Source: Tretioscincus oriximinensis (lineage: Eukaryota > Chordata > Lepidosauria > Squamata > Gymnophthalmidae). Taken from it: DNA of 64,000 bases. The position numbers were made by a program, and so were the translations under genes. The stretch spans positions 1,555,090 through 1,619,089 of the forward strand of contig JAJVDF010000125.1 of the NCBI GenBank assembly GCA_022410635.1. The letters are read 5' to 3'. The stretch's first letter is position 1; every line of letters begins with the position of its first letter. The notes under the pieces are model-generated. The model saw nothing but the letters and a program-made list of their open reading frames with translations, searched no databases and was not told the origin of the DNA. Below, piece after piece: positions 1 through 9,510 of the stretch.

Positions 1-29
1 ATCTTCTTAGCAACTGTGTCATTCGTGCC
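1..29 (-). repeat. 5' head fragment of tRNA-derived SINE family 2
   Basis: The first bases (CTTAGCAACTG, then ATTCGTGCC) resemble the reverse complement of the 5' head of the SINE at 29890-30208 (CTTAGCAACTGAACTATCCGTGCC there). The rest of the SINE would lie outside the window to the left. The match is short, so this is tentative. Confidence 0.35.
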
Positions 30-1355
30 TATGAATGATTTACATGATTTACAGGAAGCAGGATCTTCAAGCAACTTGAAGAAGACCCAAGCAACTTCCA
101 CTAACCCTAACCTTACTTCAAGATATAATCCATAATAAGGCTCAGTGTGGAAAGGGACTTTACTTCTTCTCATTTTAAATGGAAATCCAGAAAGGAAATG
201 ATGAAGAAACTTTAAAATTGGTTGTAACAGAATATATGGGCCTATTTGCATATATGTGCTCATAATAAATCTAGATGAGTTGAGTTCATTAAGAAGCATT
301 ACTTGCATGTTAATTCCACATCAGCAGATATGCATTGTCCTAATGTGAAATAACTGGGAATTTTGTTGAAACACTGTAGCATGCCATCAGAATTGCTCCT
401 CCCAAAGTTCCAAAGCTAGGAACCTTTGTTAATAGCTAACTGAGACCTGGAGCTACAACTGATCTTCAAAATAGTGGTGCTTGACAGTGGGTGGTGGATC
501 AATGCCATTTGCACTGATAGCACAAATCCACATTCTCCCACATTGTGCAATGAAGCCTCAGAAAGCACAGGAGATTTGAAGTTGCAACTCAAGTCTCAGG
601 TGAAAATTCTTAGCCTCAGGGATTTGGGAAGATAGATTCTGGTGACATGCTATAATATGCAGTGAAATGATCATTCCTGGAATTTTGAATCGTGGAGATG
701 TACTGTTTGTACAGCTTCTATATTCTCAATGAGGGACTCTAGAAGATATGCAAAGTGGATTAATCAATTACATCAATGATCTGTGTTAAGGTCTGTTTAA
801 CACAAGATCAGGCTCTGTTTCACACAAAACTGGGCTATATCCAAAAGAAATCCAGAAGGTTATGGAGGGAAACATATGCAAACAGTCTGATAACATGAAG
901 TCTTTAACAAAAATAAGCAAAATCAACAGTTAAATGTACAGATCAAATGAGCTACAGCAATTGGGTTCACAGAAAGCAAGTCAAGTGGTTAAGTCCAGCA
1001 TGTAGTAATGTCTAGAGTCTACAAATTAATTCACATTGCAATCTTTGATGTTGATAGGACATTCCCCACCTTAACACAGCCAATTCCCAAACTTCAGTGA
1101 GTCCTGTTTATAGTTTGCATTAAGAGAATGTGCCACAAGTGGAGTTGCCTTAACAGAATTCCTGATTTGAGATATATGTTCAAGGTTTCTAATTTTCAGT
1201 TGTCTCAATATGCATCCCATATATATGAGGTGGCAAAGATGTGTCCTCTCATATAAAACCAAGGTATAGGAGGAAGCTGATTGATCAGTAATGGGATATT
1301 TTCTACCCTGAATACTCGTACATGGAGGAGATTCTTCACAGGACTATCACACTTG
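30..1355. other. AT-rich stretch with no gene recognised
   Basis: No coding frame with a recognisable motif. Bases 120-157 end in a CAGTGTGGAAAGGGA motif that recurs at 2496-2517 and in altered form near 34741-34825, so this part probably holds the decayed end of a short AT-rich DNA transposon. Nothing else is supported. Confidence 0.5.
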
Positions 1356-1359
1356 CCCC

Positions 1360-1545
1360 CTCTGCAGTCATGTGATTTCTTGCTGGGTCCACTTTGGGTC
1401 ATATGACTTCCAGCCCCACCTCTTTTTGGTCACACGACCCAAAATGGCTGCCGGCCAGAAATAACATGACTAAAAAGGTGGTATGGTCAGAAGTCATATC
1501 CAAAATGGCCGCTCCCATGAAAAGGTAAGTGGGACCTAGGGAGAA
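1360..1545. other. Cluster of inverted TCATATGAC / CAAAATGG motifs
   Basis: A perfect 10-bp palindrome GTCATATGAC lies at 1398-1407, with related boxes TCATGTGA (1369-1376), GGTCACACGACC (1428-1439) and GTCATATCC (near 1494). Two YY1-like boxes, CCAAAATGGCTGCC and CCAAAATGGCCGC, sit about 60 bp apart and both adjoin such a box. The repetition in both orientations suggests a small transposon with internal subrepeats or a regulatory module. No gene is seen beside it. Confidence 0.35.
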
Positions 1546-2328
1546 GATGAAACTCAGACCCTGGAGTTTCCCCCTCGTACAGCCCCCCCAAATGGGCAAA
1601 ATACCATAGGAAAATCAAAATAGAGAATGAAAATGTTCCCATTCATGATTTTGGTTTGTTTTTTGTTTCTGTTCCATCACTCCTATTGCAAAACAGACTT
1701 CTCAAGTGCAGGATCATGCCAATCCTGCATCCCAAGAGTACACCAGCTGCTCTTTCACCAACAGATCAATCCCACAACACTGTTTAATTCCTTCATGGGT
1801 CTTGCTTATGTTCTCACATACAGAAAGGCACTTACTTAGGTCTTTAACAATTTTCTTCTTCAGAGTTAATACACAAACACAAGCTATTAACTAAAAGGTC
1901 ATTCAGATAATTTAATACGGCAACAAATCATATACCTTTAACAAATCTCTCAACTGATCACAGTATTCTCTGGTGAAGCTGTTAAGAGGTCCAAAGGCCC
2001 AATCACTTTGTAGATATTTTGCCAGAATTCATCTTTCTGTTTCCAGAGAGCCCACAAGAGGATATGCCATTTTGAGATTGATAGCCTGAGTTGCAAAAAT
2101 GAGATAACTGGAAACCTCATGAGTTTCTTCAGTAGTGCAGCATGCATGTCACTGATACAGAAAATGAAATGTACAACTATGAGAACAGAACCTCAAGGGA
2201 AGCTATTATTGGATTTGTAAGTACATTTGTTTGAGCTTCCCAGAAACACCCGGGATTTCTGATTGGTCAGTAAAGGCAAATGGTATATTAGTGACTACAG
2301 ATTTTTATTTAACTTAAAAATGAATTTC
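1546..2328. other. No recognisable feature
   Basis: AT-rich sequence. The short open frames here (for example 1627-1839 on the plus strand) have no homologous motif that I recognise. Confidence 0.5.
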
Positions 2329-2455
2329 AGGGCCTTTATGCACTATGGGATCTGCCATATCCTCCACTGGCATATTGGCATGCCAATTGGCATGCACGTG
2401 GCAGGTCCCTACTCAAAGACATATCCCAAAATAAAGTCTAATGCATAAAGGGCCT
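2329..2455. repeat. Small inverted-repeat element (MITE-like)
   Basis: The ends form a 14-bp terminal inverted repeat with one mismatch: AGGGCCTTTATGCA at 2329-2342 against TGCATAAAGGGCCT at 2442-2455. The interior holds a second dyad, TTGGCATGCCAA. About 127 bp in total. I see no clear target-site duplication, so the transposon class is open. Confidence 0.4.
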
Positions 2456-2469
2456 TAATAACCACAACG

Positions 2470-2520
2470 TCATACTTATAGCATGTAAACTGGAATAAAA
2501 CCCAGTGTGGAAAGGGCCAA
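2470..2520 (+). repeat. Terminal signature of an AT-rich MITE family
   Basis: CTGGAATAAAACCCAGTGTG followed by GAAAGGGCC matches the arrangement at 120-157 and, more loosely, 34790-34825 (CTGGAATAAGGATCAATGTG). It is probably one end of a decayed non-autonomous DNA transposon. Confidence 0.35.
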
Positions 2521-3392
2521 TCTTGAAGCAGGCACTTACACATTTCAGGATGTCATTGTAGTGAACAGACTTGTTGCTTCTACAAATAAAAGCCATGCCT
2601 TTTTGGTTACACTGGGAAAAAGAAATGTGTGACAAGGCCGTATTTAGGCAAAATATAGTTGCTGGTAGTACTAAGAAGGTATTATTTTTTATTGCTGAGG
2701 AAAGTAGCTGAGGAAAGAGGAGAAATAAATAATAAATAATAAATAAAATAAATAAGTAAGTATGTCAATTGCAGCCCATGGACAAAATGCAGCCTAAATC
2801 CAGCCCTTTGTGGGATCAGAAATAGCTTTATTAAAGAACATTATTTTGAGCGTTGGCAGAATTATTTTCCAAGTAAAACTTCTCTTTATGGAAGTGTTCC
2901 TGTATGAAGTCTAAGGACAAACCCTTGCACCTTTAATGGGTGTGAAAAAATGGTTACCACTTCCAGGTGCAGCAAGAATTAAAGAAGTTGAAAAATTCTC
3001 TTTTGTATCTCTTTTGCAAAGTGTTATCCTAGATTTTATGTGATGACCCTAGTCTGAGGGCATTGATAACAATGGATGTTGCTGAATCACCTGTATGCTA
3101 CAATATTGACAGAAGCATGTGTTTTGGAGTGCGAAAGGGTACATTTTGGTGATATATTGGAATTAACGTCAGTAAGAACTTTGATTCTGCTCTGCCCCAA
3201 TAATTCTATAACTTCTAGAGATTTTGCAACACTATCTAGTTGGCCCTGAAACTTCCAACCATAGATAATTTGTAGTATTTTCTTCTTTTAAGATATTTTA
3301 TATTTAAAGAATACAATATGAAGATCAATTATCAAAGAAACAGAAATTTCTGTTACGAGTTCACAGATTATGATCTTCTATCTATATACTGT
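2521..3392. other. No gene; short (AATA)n tract
   Basis: A simple AATA/AAT-type tract lies at about 2722-2755. The remainder is AT-rich with no recognisable motif. Confidence 0.5.
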
Positions 3393-4263
3393 CTAACTAG
3401 AGTAGTCAATTTCCGAGAAATAGCCGTGTTAATCTAATAGAAAGTCCAGCAAAGGAGTTAGTTGCACTTAAAGACTAACTTGAGAAAAGTGGGTGGCATA
3501 TGCTTTTGTAGACACGTCTACTTTTTCGGATGCTGAGGGACTAATGGCAGGGTCAGGTATTTATAGAAAACTATGTATGGGAGATGACAAAGCATATGCA
3601 AATGGGATAAAGTGATGAACTGCAGGTTAGAAAAACAGCTACATAGCAGAAACTTACCCTCTCATGTGAAAAAGTCTCTGGGGCAACAGGAGGCAATGTC
3701 TGATAGTAAATCAATCAAATACTTTTCATAAAAATGTATAATTGGCCAGGAAACCATTATCTTTGTTAAGTCCTTTGTTGATGGCTTGGAACTTACGAAT
3801 GTATTCAAGTTCTGCTGCTTCTTGTTCAAATCTTCCTTTGTAGTTTCTTTGTTCAAGGGCTGCAGTCCTGAGGTCTGAGATAGAATTTCCTGGAAGGTTG
3901 AAGTGTTCAGCAACTGGTTTCTGTGTGTTGCCTTTTCGAATATCTGATTGGTGTCCATTTATTCTCTAGCATAGGGATTGCCCAATGTAGAGTGTAGAAG
4001 GGCATTGTTAGCAGAAAATGAAATACACCACATTAGAAGATGAGCATGTAAAAGTGCCTCTAATATTGTGGGTGGTGTTATCAGGTTCCGTGATGACATT
4101 GCCAGGGTGGATGTGTGAGCAGAGCTGGCATCTGGGTTTGTGGCAGGGTCTAGTTCCCATTTCTCCATCCGTGTTCTGTGTTCTTGTCTATGAAAGCTGA
4201 TGCCACCCACTTTTTTCTAAGTGCTACTAGCTCCTTTGCTGGACTAACTAGAGTAGGTAATTT
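3393..4263 (-). mobile_element. Penelope-like retroelement, truncated, with flanking duplications
   Basis: Two 20-bp direct repeats (3393-3412 and 4244-4263, CTAACTAGAGTAG core, 18 of 20 identical) bracket an 831-bp insertion at 3413-4243. The insertion ends are inverted copies of each other: CCAGCAAAGGAG and AAAGTGGGTGGCAT on the left, ATGCCACCCACTTTT and CTCCTTTGCTGG on the right. Between them, on the minus strand, lies the C-terminal GIY-YIG-type region described separately. The left end carries the core TAGCCGTGTTAATCT, which recurs as TAGACTAACACGGCTA at 23163-23178. The terminal structure and the GIY-YIG segment fit a Penelope-like element with pseudo-LTRs. It lacks the reverse transcriptase part. 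Confidence 0.75.
3727..3970 (-). pseudogene. C-terminal GIY-YIG endonuclease region of a Penelope-like element
   Basis: Reading the minus strand from about 3967 down to a TGA near 3730 gives about 79 open codons without a start. The frame contains RINGHQSDI, then KPVAEHFNLPG, then GLNKDNGFLANY. The R-x-N-x-H-x-x-D-I block followed by a P-V-x-x-H-F block is typical of the distal half of GIY-YIG domains in Penelope-like elements, and GFLANY resembles the usual C-terminal end in vertebrate members. The domain's N-terminal GIY and YIG strands are not readable in frame upstream: that part is in another frame or lost. In the family this nuclease nicks the target DNA to prime reverse transcription. 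This copy cannot be functional. Confidence 0.7.
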
Positions 4264-4763
4264 AAATTTGGTTAATATCTATGGAACAAGATAATGAGGT
4301 GTAAAGCTATATATAAAAGTCATTGAATTAGACTGTTTGAATAACTGCTGATCATTCTTCATTAGCTACTAGAGCCATTTAAGATCATTCATATTCTTTC
4401 CCTTTCCTTTTTGCCTTTTTTGCCATTTTCTGAGTGGTTTGGGTATAAAACCTATATTTGGAAATATTGGATTAAAACAGCTTGAAATTGTTTATGATGA
4501 CAGGTCACTGGAGCTCAGAAATTTAATTTAAAGAAATGCTCAGTTGAAATTAAAAAAGTCTACAAAACACTGTGCTTGCATTTTGATAGCTAATGTGTAT
4601 AAGGTTTGAAGAATGTTTTAATTTCAAAACAAAAGCAGGTATCTCATATACGTGTCTTAACTACAACTGTTTAGGAACCTGTTTGGTATAGTCTAATGGA
4701 GCCTGGAAGAGCCTTTTTTATATTGCACCATTGAGTAGAAAGATCTCCTAGTATACTTGTTAG
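4264..4763. other. No recognisable feature
   Basis: AT-rich sequence between the Penelope-like insertion and the CR1-like tail. Nothing supported. Confidence 0.5.
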
Positions 4764-4927
4764 AACATAAGAACATAAGAACATAAGAAGAGCCATACTG
4801 GATCAGGCCACAGCCCATCGAGTCCAGCATTCTGTGTCACACAGAGGCCCACCAGATGCACCTGGGCAGTCCGAAAAGAGGAAAGCAAAATATGCTGCTC
4901 CTGGTTGTGACTCCCTGCAAATGGTAT
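4764..4927 (-). mobile_element. CR1-like LINE 3' end
   Basis: Starts (as reverse complement) with tandem CATAAGAA octamers, the 3' terminal repeats of this LINE lineage. AGAGCCATACTGGATCAGGC and GTCCAGCATTCTGTG follow. The same segment appears at 39082-39275 (minus) and 42243-42418 (plus). It is a 5'-truncated copy of about 165 bp, containing only the end of the ORF2 region and the 3' UTR. Confidence 0.75.
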
Positions 4928-5640
4928 TGTTGATCTATTAATGAAGAAGTGACCTATATTAATATAATGACCACATTTAAGTTTACTTTCTAGAGTACTT
5001 TATCTTCTCTACTAAATACAGAACAGTGGTGAGGATAGTTTCAATGAAACAAAATTATTTTCAGGGCCCAAATTAAATATAATAAAGCTGTTGTGCAACA
5101 CTGAAAGAAAGGTGATGAAAATACATTATAAAGGAATATCTTTACAAAACTGTCCAGAAATCAAACTTCCATATATTTGCTCTCCAGCATTTTTCCAGTT
5201 TTGTGTCTGCCAAAGAAACTTATGTTCATGCAATTACCAGATAATGCTTAAGAACAGCAATATTATAGTCTTTTTGCACTTGGTAACTTATCATGACAGC
5301 TAACAAATCATATCATATGCTGTTCAATCACTGAACTCTGCTAGATAGTTAGAGTCTTTGCAACATTGGAACTTTCTTATCACCACATGGTAATTGCTGA
5401 TATACAGACATTGTCTGTGGATAAGCCTCAAATTATGGTAAATGGTAAAAAGACAAATGGAATCAATCTCATTTTAGGACCATTTCCACAATTAATAATA
5501 TGTCTTTGGGGCTGATGTTATGCTCATATTCCCAATTATTTTTCTTATTTCAATAGGTAGTGTGCAAATGCTAATATTGTGGAAAATGCTGGCTCCATGT
5601 AGAAAGATATCAAAGCATATTTAATACTGAGGAAGAATCA
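4928..5640. other. No recognisable feature
   Basis: AT-rich. The 70-codon frame at 5091-5303 has no recognisable motif. Confidence 0.5.
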
Positions 5641-5765
5641 TGGATGTCTGTTTAAGCATGGATGTCTGTTTGGTCTCTTCAGTTTTGAAAGTTGGCATTT
5701 AAGAGGAAACCTAACTAAAGTGTTTAAAACCATGCATGGAGTGTATTTAATGTATAGGGAAAGAT
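5641..5765 (+). mobile_element. CR1-like LINE fragment (ORF2 C-terminal region)
   Basis: Translates as LFSFESWHLRGNLTKVFK then TMHGVY, matching the segment LFSLKRQHLRGDLIEVYK then IMHGMD of the larger CR1-like element at 59465-60330. It stops where the L2-like LINE begins at 5766. A short tandem duplication of GCATGGATGTCTGTTT precedes it. Confidence 0.55.
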
Positions 5766-6952
5766 TTATTTATTTGGATTTATATGCCGCCCCTCTCTGG
5801 AGACCTGGGGCAGCTTACAACATGTATAAAACAATGGCAAAAATATCCTGAATCCAAATGATAAAAACCCCAATACTAAAAACCCACTCCCTTGGTCATC
5901 CATCCAATACATAGCTTCTCCAGCTGATCATTTAGTTCCAGTCTCGCTGGCAGAGATATGTTTTAAGGGATTTCCTAAAGATCATAAGTGTAGGGGCAGT
6001 TCAAATTTCCAGAGGGAGCTGATTACAGAGGGTCGGAGCCACGACAGAGAAAGCTCTTCTCCTAGGACCCGCCAGCCAACACTGTTTGGTTGATGGGATC
6101 TGGAGAAGGACAACTCTGTGTGACCTGACCGGGTGCTGGGACGCATTTGGCAGAAGACGGTCCTGTACGTATCCTGGTCCTAAGGTCTCCGAACAGAATT
6201 CAAAGTGTTGGTGGTTACCTATAAAGCCATAGGTAACCACCAACACTTTGAATTCTGTTTGGAGACCAATTGGCAGCCAATGCAGGGCATGGGGTGTTGG
6301 AGACATGTGGGCATAATGAGGCAGACCCACTATAGCTCACACGGCTGCATTTTGGAGTACCTGCCATCTCCAGATGCTCTTCAAAGGTAGTCCCATGTAT
6401 AGAACATTGCAATAGCCGATCGAGGTGATGAGGGCACTAGGGACTGTGAGTACAGACTCCCTATCCAAATAAGGTCGCATCTGGTGCACTAGGCGAACCT
6501 GTGCAAACGCCCCCCTTGCCACAGCTGATAAATGATGTTCTAATTTCAGTTGTGGATCAAGGAGAACACCCAAGTTGCAGACCTTCTCCAAGGGGGTTAA
6601 GACCTCCCACCCCCAGGGTGATGGAAGGATGGTTGGAATTGTCCTTGGGAGGCAGTATCCACAGCCACTCCATCTTGTCGGGACTGACTGTGAGTCTGTT
6701 TGCACCTATCCAGATCTTACAGCTTCCAGGCACTGGCACATCATTTCTGCTGCTTCACTGACTTGGCACGGGGTGGAAACATACAGCTGGGTATCATCCA
6801 TGTACTGATGGTAACTCACCCCGTGTCGATGGATGATATCACCCAATGGTTTCATGTAAATATTAAACAGTAGGGGTAAGAGGACCGAACCCTGTGGCAC
6901 TCCACAAGGGAGAGAGCTAGGGGTCAATGTCTGGCTCCCGACTAACACTGAC
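5766..6952 (-). mobile_element. L2-like LINE, 5'-truncated, decayed reverse transcriptase
   Basis: The minus strand encodes [21 protein letters not shown] and [12 protein letters not shown], the conserved central blocks of a non-LTR reverse transcriptase, then NRLTVSPDKMEWLWILPP and the C-terminal MRPYLDRESVLTV region. The catalytic box is YMDD, where related copies have YAD-type boxes. The frame is broken several times. The 3' end at about 5770 carries the GCCGCCCCT and TTTATTTATT tail typical of this LINE class. It is one of at least five copies of related LINEs in the window. Assignment to the L2 clade is by resemblance; a related jockey-superfamily clade is possible. Confidence 0.8.
6184..6267. 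repeat. 84-bp near-perfect palindrome within the LINE
   Basis: Arms 6184-6222 and 6229-6267 (39 nt each) are reverse complements with a single G-T type mismatch (6191 against 6260) around a 6-nt spacer (AAAGCC). The arms include GGTGGTTACCTAT and ATAGGTAACCACC. The right arm is the sequence expected for this LINE, so the left arm looks like an inverted copy pasted over or beside it. Confidence 0.9.
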
Positions 6953-7953
6953 TGCGACCATTGTATTCACCATTGTATGAGGCATACAATAGATCTTTAC
7001 AGAGGTTGTCAAGAACCATATAAAGGTCACCAAAAGTTGCCATACTAATATATCATTATTTTTTTAAAAAAAAATCCTTGTGATTGCAGTGGGATGCTCA
7101 GTGAATGGAATGAAAAAGGGCCACAAAAAATCCATAAATTGTTGCCAATCCCATTGATGGCTTTTTCACATAAATAGTTGTCATACAGCCGTTTATGGCC
7201 TATTCAGGATATCTTTTGCTGTGCAGTGGGATAATATAAGCCCTGTGAAACCTACAATGACATTGAGAAGATGTTGTTACGGGCTACTCTACTGTTTCCA
7301 TTCATAAAAATAAAGACCAACTCGCCCCCCCCCCCTCACCCTTGTTTATTTTATTTATTTATTTATGCAGAATTGTTGTAGCTAAGACGACTACAGTGAC
7401 CATTTTATGTATTTCAGGGATTGTATTGGCAAGTGTTAGCTGCCCCTCAACAGAAACCTCTGTGTGAAAACAGCTGTCTACATCTCTCAGGAATATACAG
7501 AATAGTGTCATATGCCATGATTTCATGGACAATTCACAATTTTAGGGCATTAGCCATGATCCAAGGCAAGATCAATAATTTTTTGCCATGGCTGTGTGGT
7601 TTGAGCAGGGAGCAGGAATTACAGATGGTTTTGATTATTTTTTCATGTGGGGGGACATAGTTGGGACATAACTAGGACATGGTTATAACATGGCTGAGGC
7701 AGGATTATAAATTGTATCTGCAATACTATTCAAGCGTTTTCTATAAAATGAATGGAACTTTGACTATTTATTATAATCATGTCATAATGTCATGACAGCA
7801 CATTACCTCAAACAAGTATACAGGCATCTTCTGAGGATGGAATCAAAACATGGAGGTGCCTTGTTGATAAATCCTCACAAAGCACTTTAAGAATGCATTT
7901 TATTTATTAAGTTTACTGTGAATTTTGTAGATATTAAGCTTATAAATTGTAAG
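6953..7953. other. No gene; C-run and (TTTA)n tract
   Basis: A C homopolymer at about 7325-7335 is followed by a TTTATTTATTTA tract at about 7346-7366. The 79-codon frame at 7421-7660 has no recognisable motif. Confidence 0.5.
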
Positions 7954-8168
7954 GGCCAGTTTGGTATAATGGTTAGAGGCCTGGACTCTTATCTAGTAGT
8001 CTCCTGGTTTCCACACTCCTCCATGAAGCCAGCTGGGTGACCTTGGGCCAGTCATAGTCCTTGAGAAATCTCTCAGCCTTGCTTACCTCACAGGGTATCT
8101 GTTGTGGAGAAAGCAACAAAAGCTATGTGCACTGACCTTTGGTGAATGGTATGTTATAAATAAACATT
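7954..8168 (+). repeat. tRNA-derived SINE family 1
   Basis: A tRNA-like head (GGCCAGTTTGGTATAATGG, degenerate A box, then GACTCTTATC) is followed by the family body CCTTGGGCCAGTCATAG and CTCACAGGGTATCTGTTGTG, and ends GTTATAAATAAAC. The full-length relative at 44890-45149 has intact A and B boxes; here the B box is decayed. Confidence 0.75.
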
Positions 8169-8261
8169 GTTGTTATTATTTTAAGTGACTCTGAACAGTT
8201 TATAAATAATAAGCAAACATTTGTACATCTACATAAAATACAGAAAATCATTTCAAAGGCA

Positions 8262-9510
8262 CAAGTTGATGACCTTCTCCAGGAGAGGGACAGGGGCAAT
8301 ACATCCCTGTTGGTCCTCCTGGACCTCTCAGCGGCTTTTGATACCATTGACCATGGTATCCTCTTGGGAAGGCTGAGGAGTTTAGGAGTTGGTGGCAAAT
8401 CATTGCAGTGGTTCCACACCTATCTCCAAGGCTGCCTCAAGAGAGTTGGGGGGGAGGAGTCTTGCTCAACACCCTGGGAGCTCATTTGTAGGGTTCCTCA
8501 GGGTTCAATCCTCTCTCCCATGCTGTTTAACATCTATATGAAACTGCTGGGAGAGGTCATCAGGAGATTTGGTGTGAGGTGTCATCAGTACGCAGATTAC
8601 ACTCAGCTCTAGCTCTCTGTTCCATCTGAATCAGGAGAGGCGGTTGAAGTGCTTGACAGGTGCCTGGAGGCAGTGATGGGCTGGATGGGGGCCAACAAAT
8701 TGAAGCTGAATCCAGACAAGACGGAGGTGCTGTGTGTCTTTTCATCCCGGGTCCATGAAGTGAGTAGGCACCCTGTCCTGGATGGGGTTGAATTGCCCTA
8801 TAAGGGATGGGTGCGAAATCTAGGGGTGCTTCTGGATCCTTCGCTAACACTTGAAGATCAGGTGGAGGCGGTGGCCAGGAGTGCCTACTTCCAGCTGCGT
8901 CTAATCCGCAAATTGTGGCCACTTCTGGTCAGGGATGATCTGGCCACAGCGATCCATGCTCTGGTAACTTCCAGGTTGGACTATTGTAACACACTGTATA
9001 TGGGAATTCCCTTGAAAATGGTTCGGACACACATCATGCCGGTCCTGAAAGAACTGCACTGGCTGCCAATTTTTTACCGAGCCCAATTCAAGGTATTAAC
9101 TCTAACCTTTAAAGCCTTACATAACTTGAACCCCAAATATCTAAAGGAATCCCTTCTCCCATATGAGCCTGCTCATGCCCTAAGATCTGTAGGGGAGGCC
9201 CTCCTGACTGTACCACCACCCTCAGTGGCAGAGAGGGTGGGAACCCGGAATAGGGCCTTCTCTGTGGCAGCCCCCAGGCTATGAATGGTCTCCCCCTTGA
9301 GGTGCATCAGTCACCATCTCTGTGCACTTTTAGAAAATGCTTAAAGACGCACCTCTTTGGCCTGGCCTTTGGCTAGAAAACTATTGTCTCCTCCCCATTT
9401 TTAGAAAAGGCTGTTTTTAATGTGTTAAAATGGTTTTATTGTTAACCGCCCTGAGACCTCCGGGTATAGGGCGGTATAAAAATGTAAATAAATGAATAAA
9501 TAAATAAATG
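8262..9510 (+). mobile_element. L2-like LINE, 5'-truncated, relatively intact
   Basis: This is the best-preserved LINE in the window. It begins inside the reverse transcriptase and runs to a 3' end at 9453-9510 with GAGACCTCCGGGTATAGGGC and an (AAATA/AATG)n tail. The tail is shared with SINE family 1. The upstream LINE is missing, so there is no endonuclease domain. Related copies lie at 20971-21912 and 30461-30782. Confidence 0.85.
8283..9284 (+). pseudogene. LINE reverse transcriptase, dead copy
   Basis: One reading frame runs through LVLLDLSAAFDTIDHGILL, then RVPQGSILSPMLFNIYM, then CHQYADYTQL and NPDKTEVLCVF to a C-terminal NPKYLKESLLPYEPAHALR block. A single in-frame TAG at 8610-8612 interrupts it. 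The catalytic box reads YADY in place of YADD, so the second metal-binding aspartate is lost. The frame is lost again at about 9284, a few dozen codons before the expected end. The intact family enzyme would make cDNA at a nicked chromosomal target. This copy is inactive on three counts: truncation, nonsense codon and active-site change. Confidence 0.85.

Noticed and set aside
6205..6390. Plus-strand frame reading VVTYKAIGNHQHFEFC, similar to the minus-strand frame of the same place
   Set aside because: Both arise from the 84-bp palindrome, which gives the same peptide on both strands.
8560..8922. 120-codon minus-strand frame
   Set aside because: It lies antisense to the LINE reverse transcriptase and has no motif; it is a shadow of that frame.
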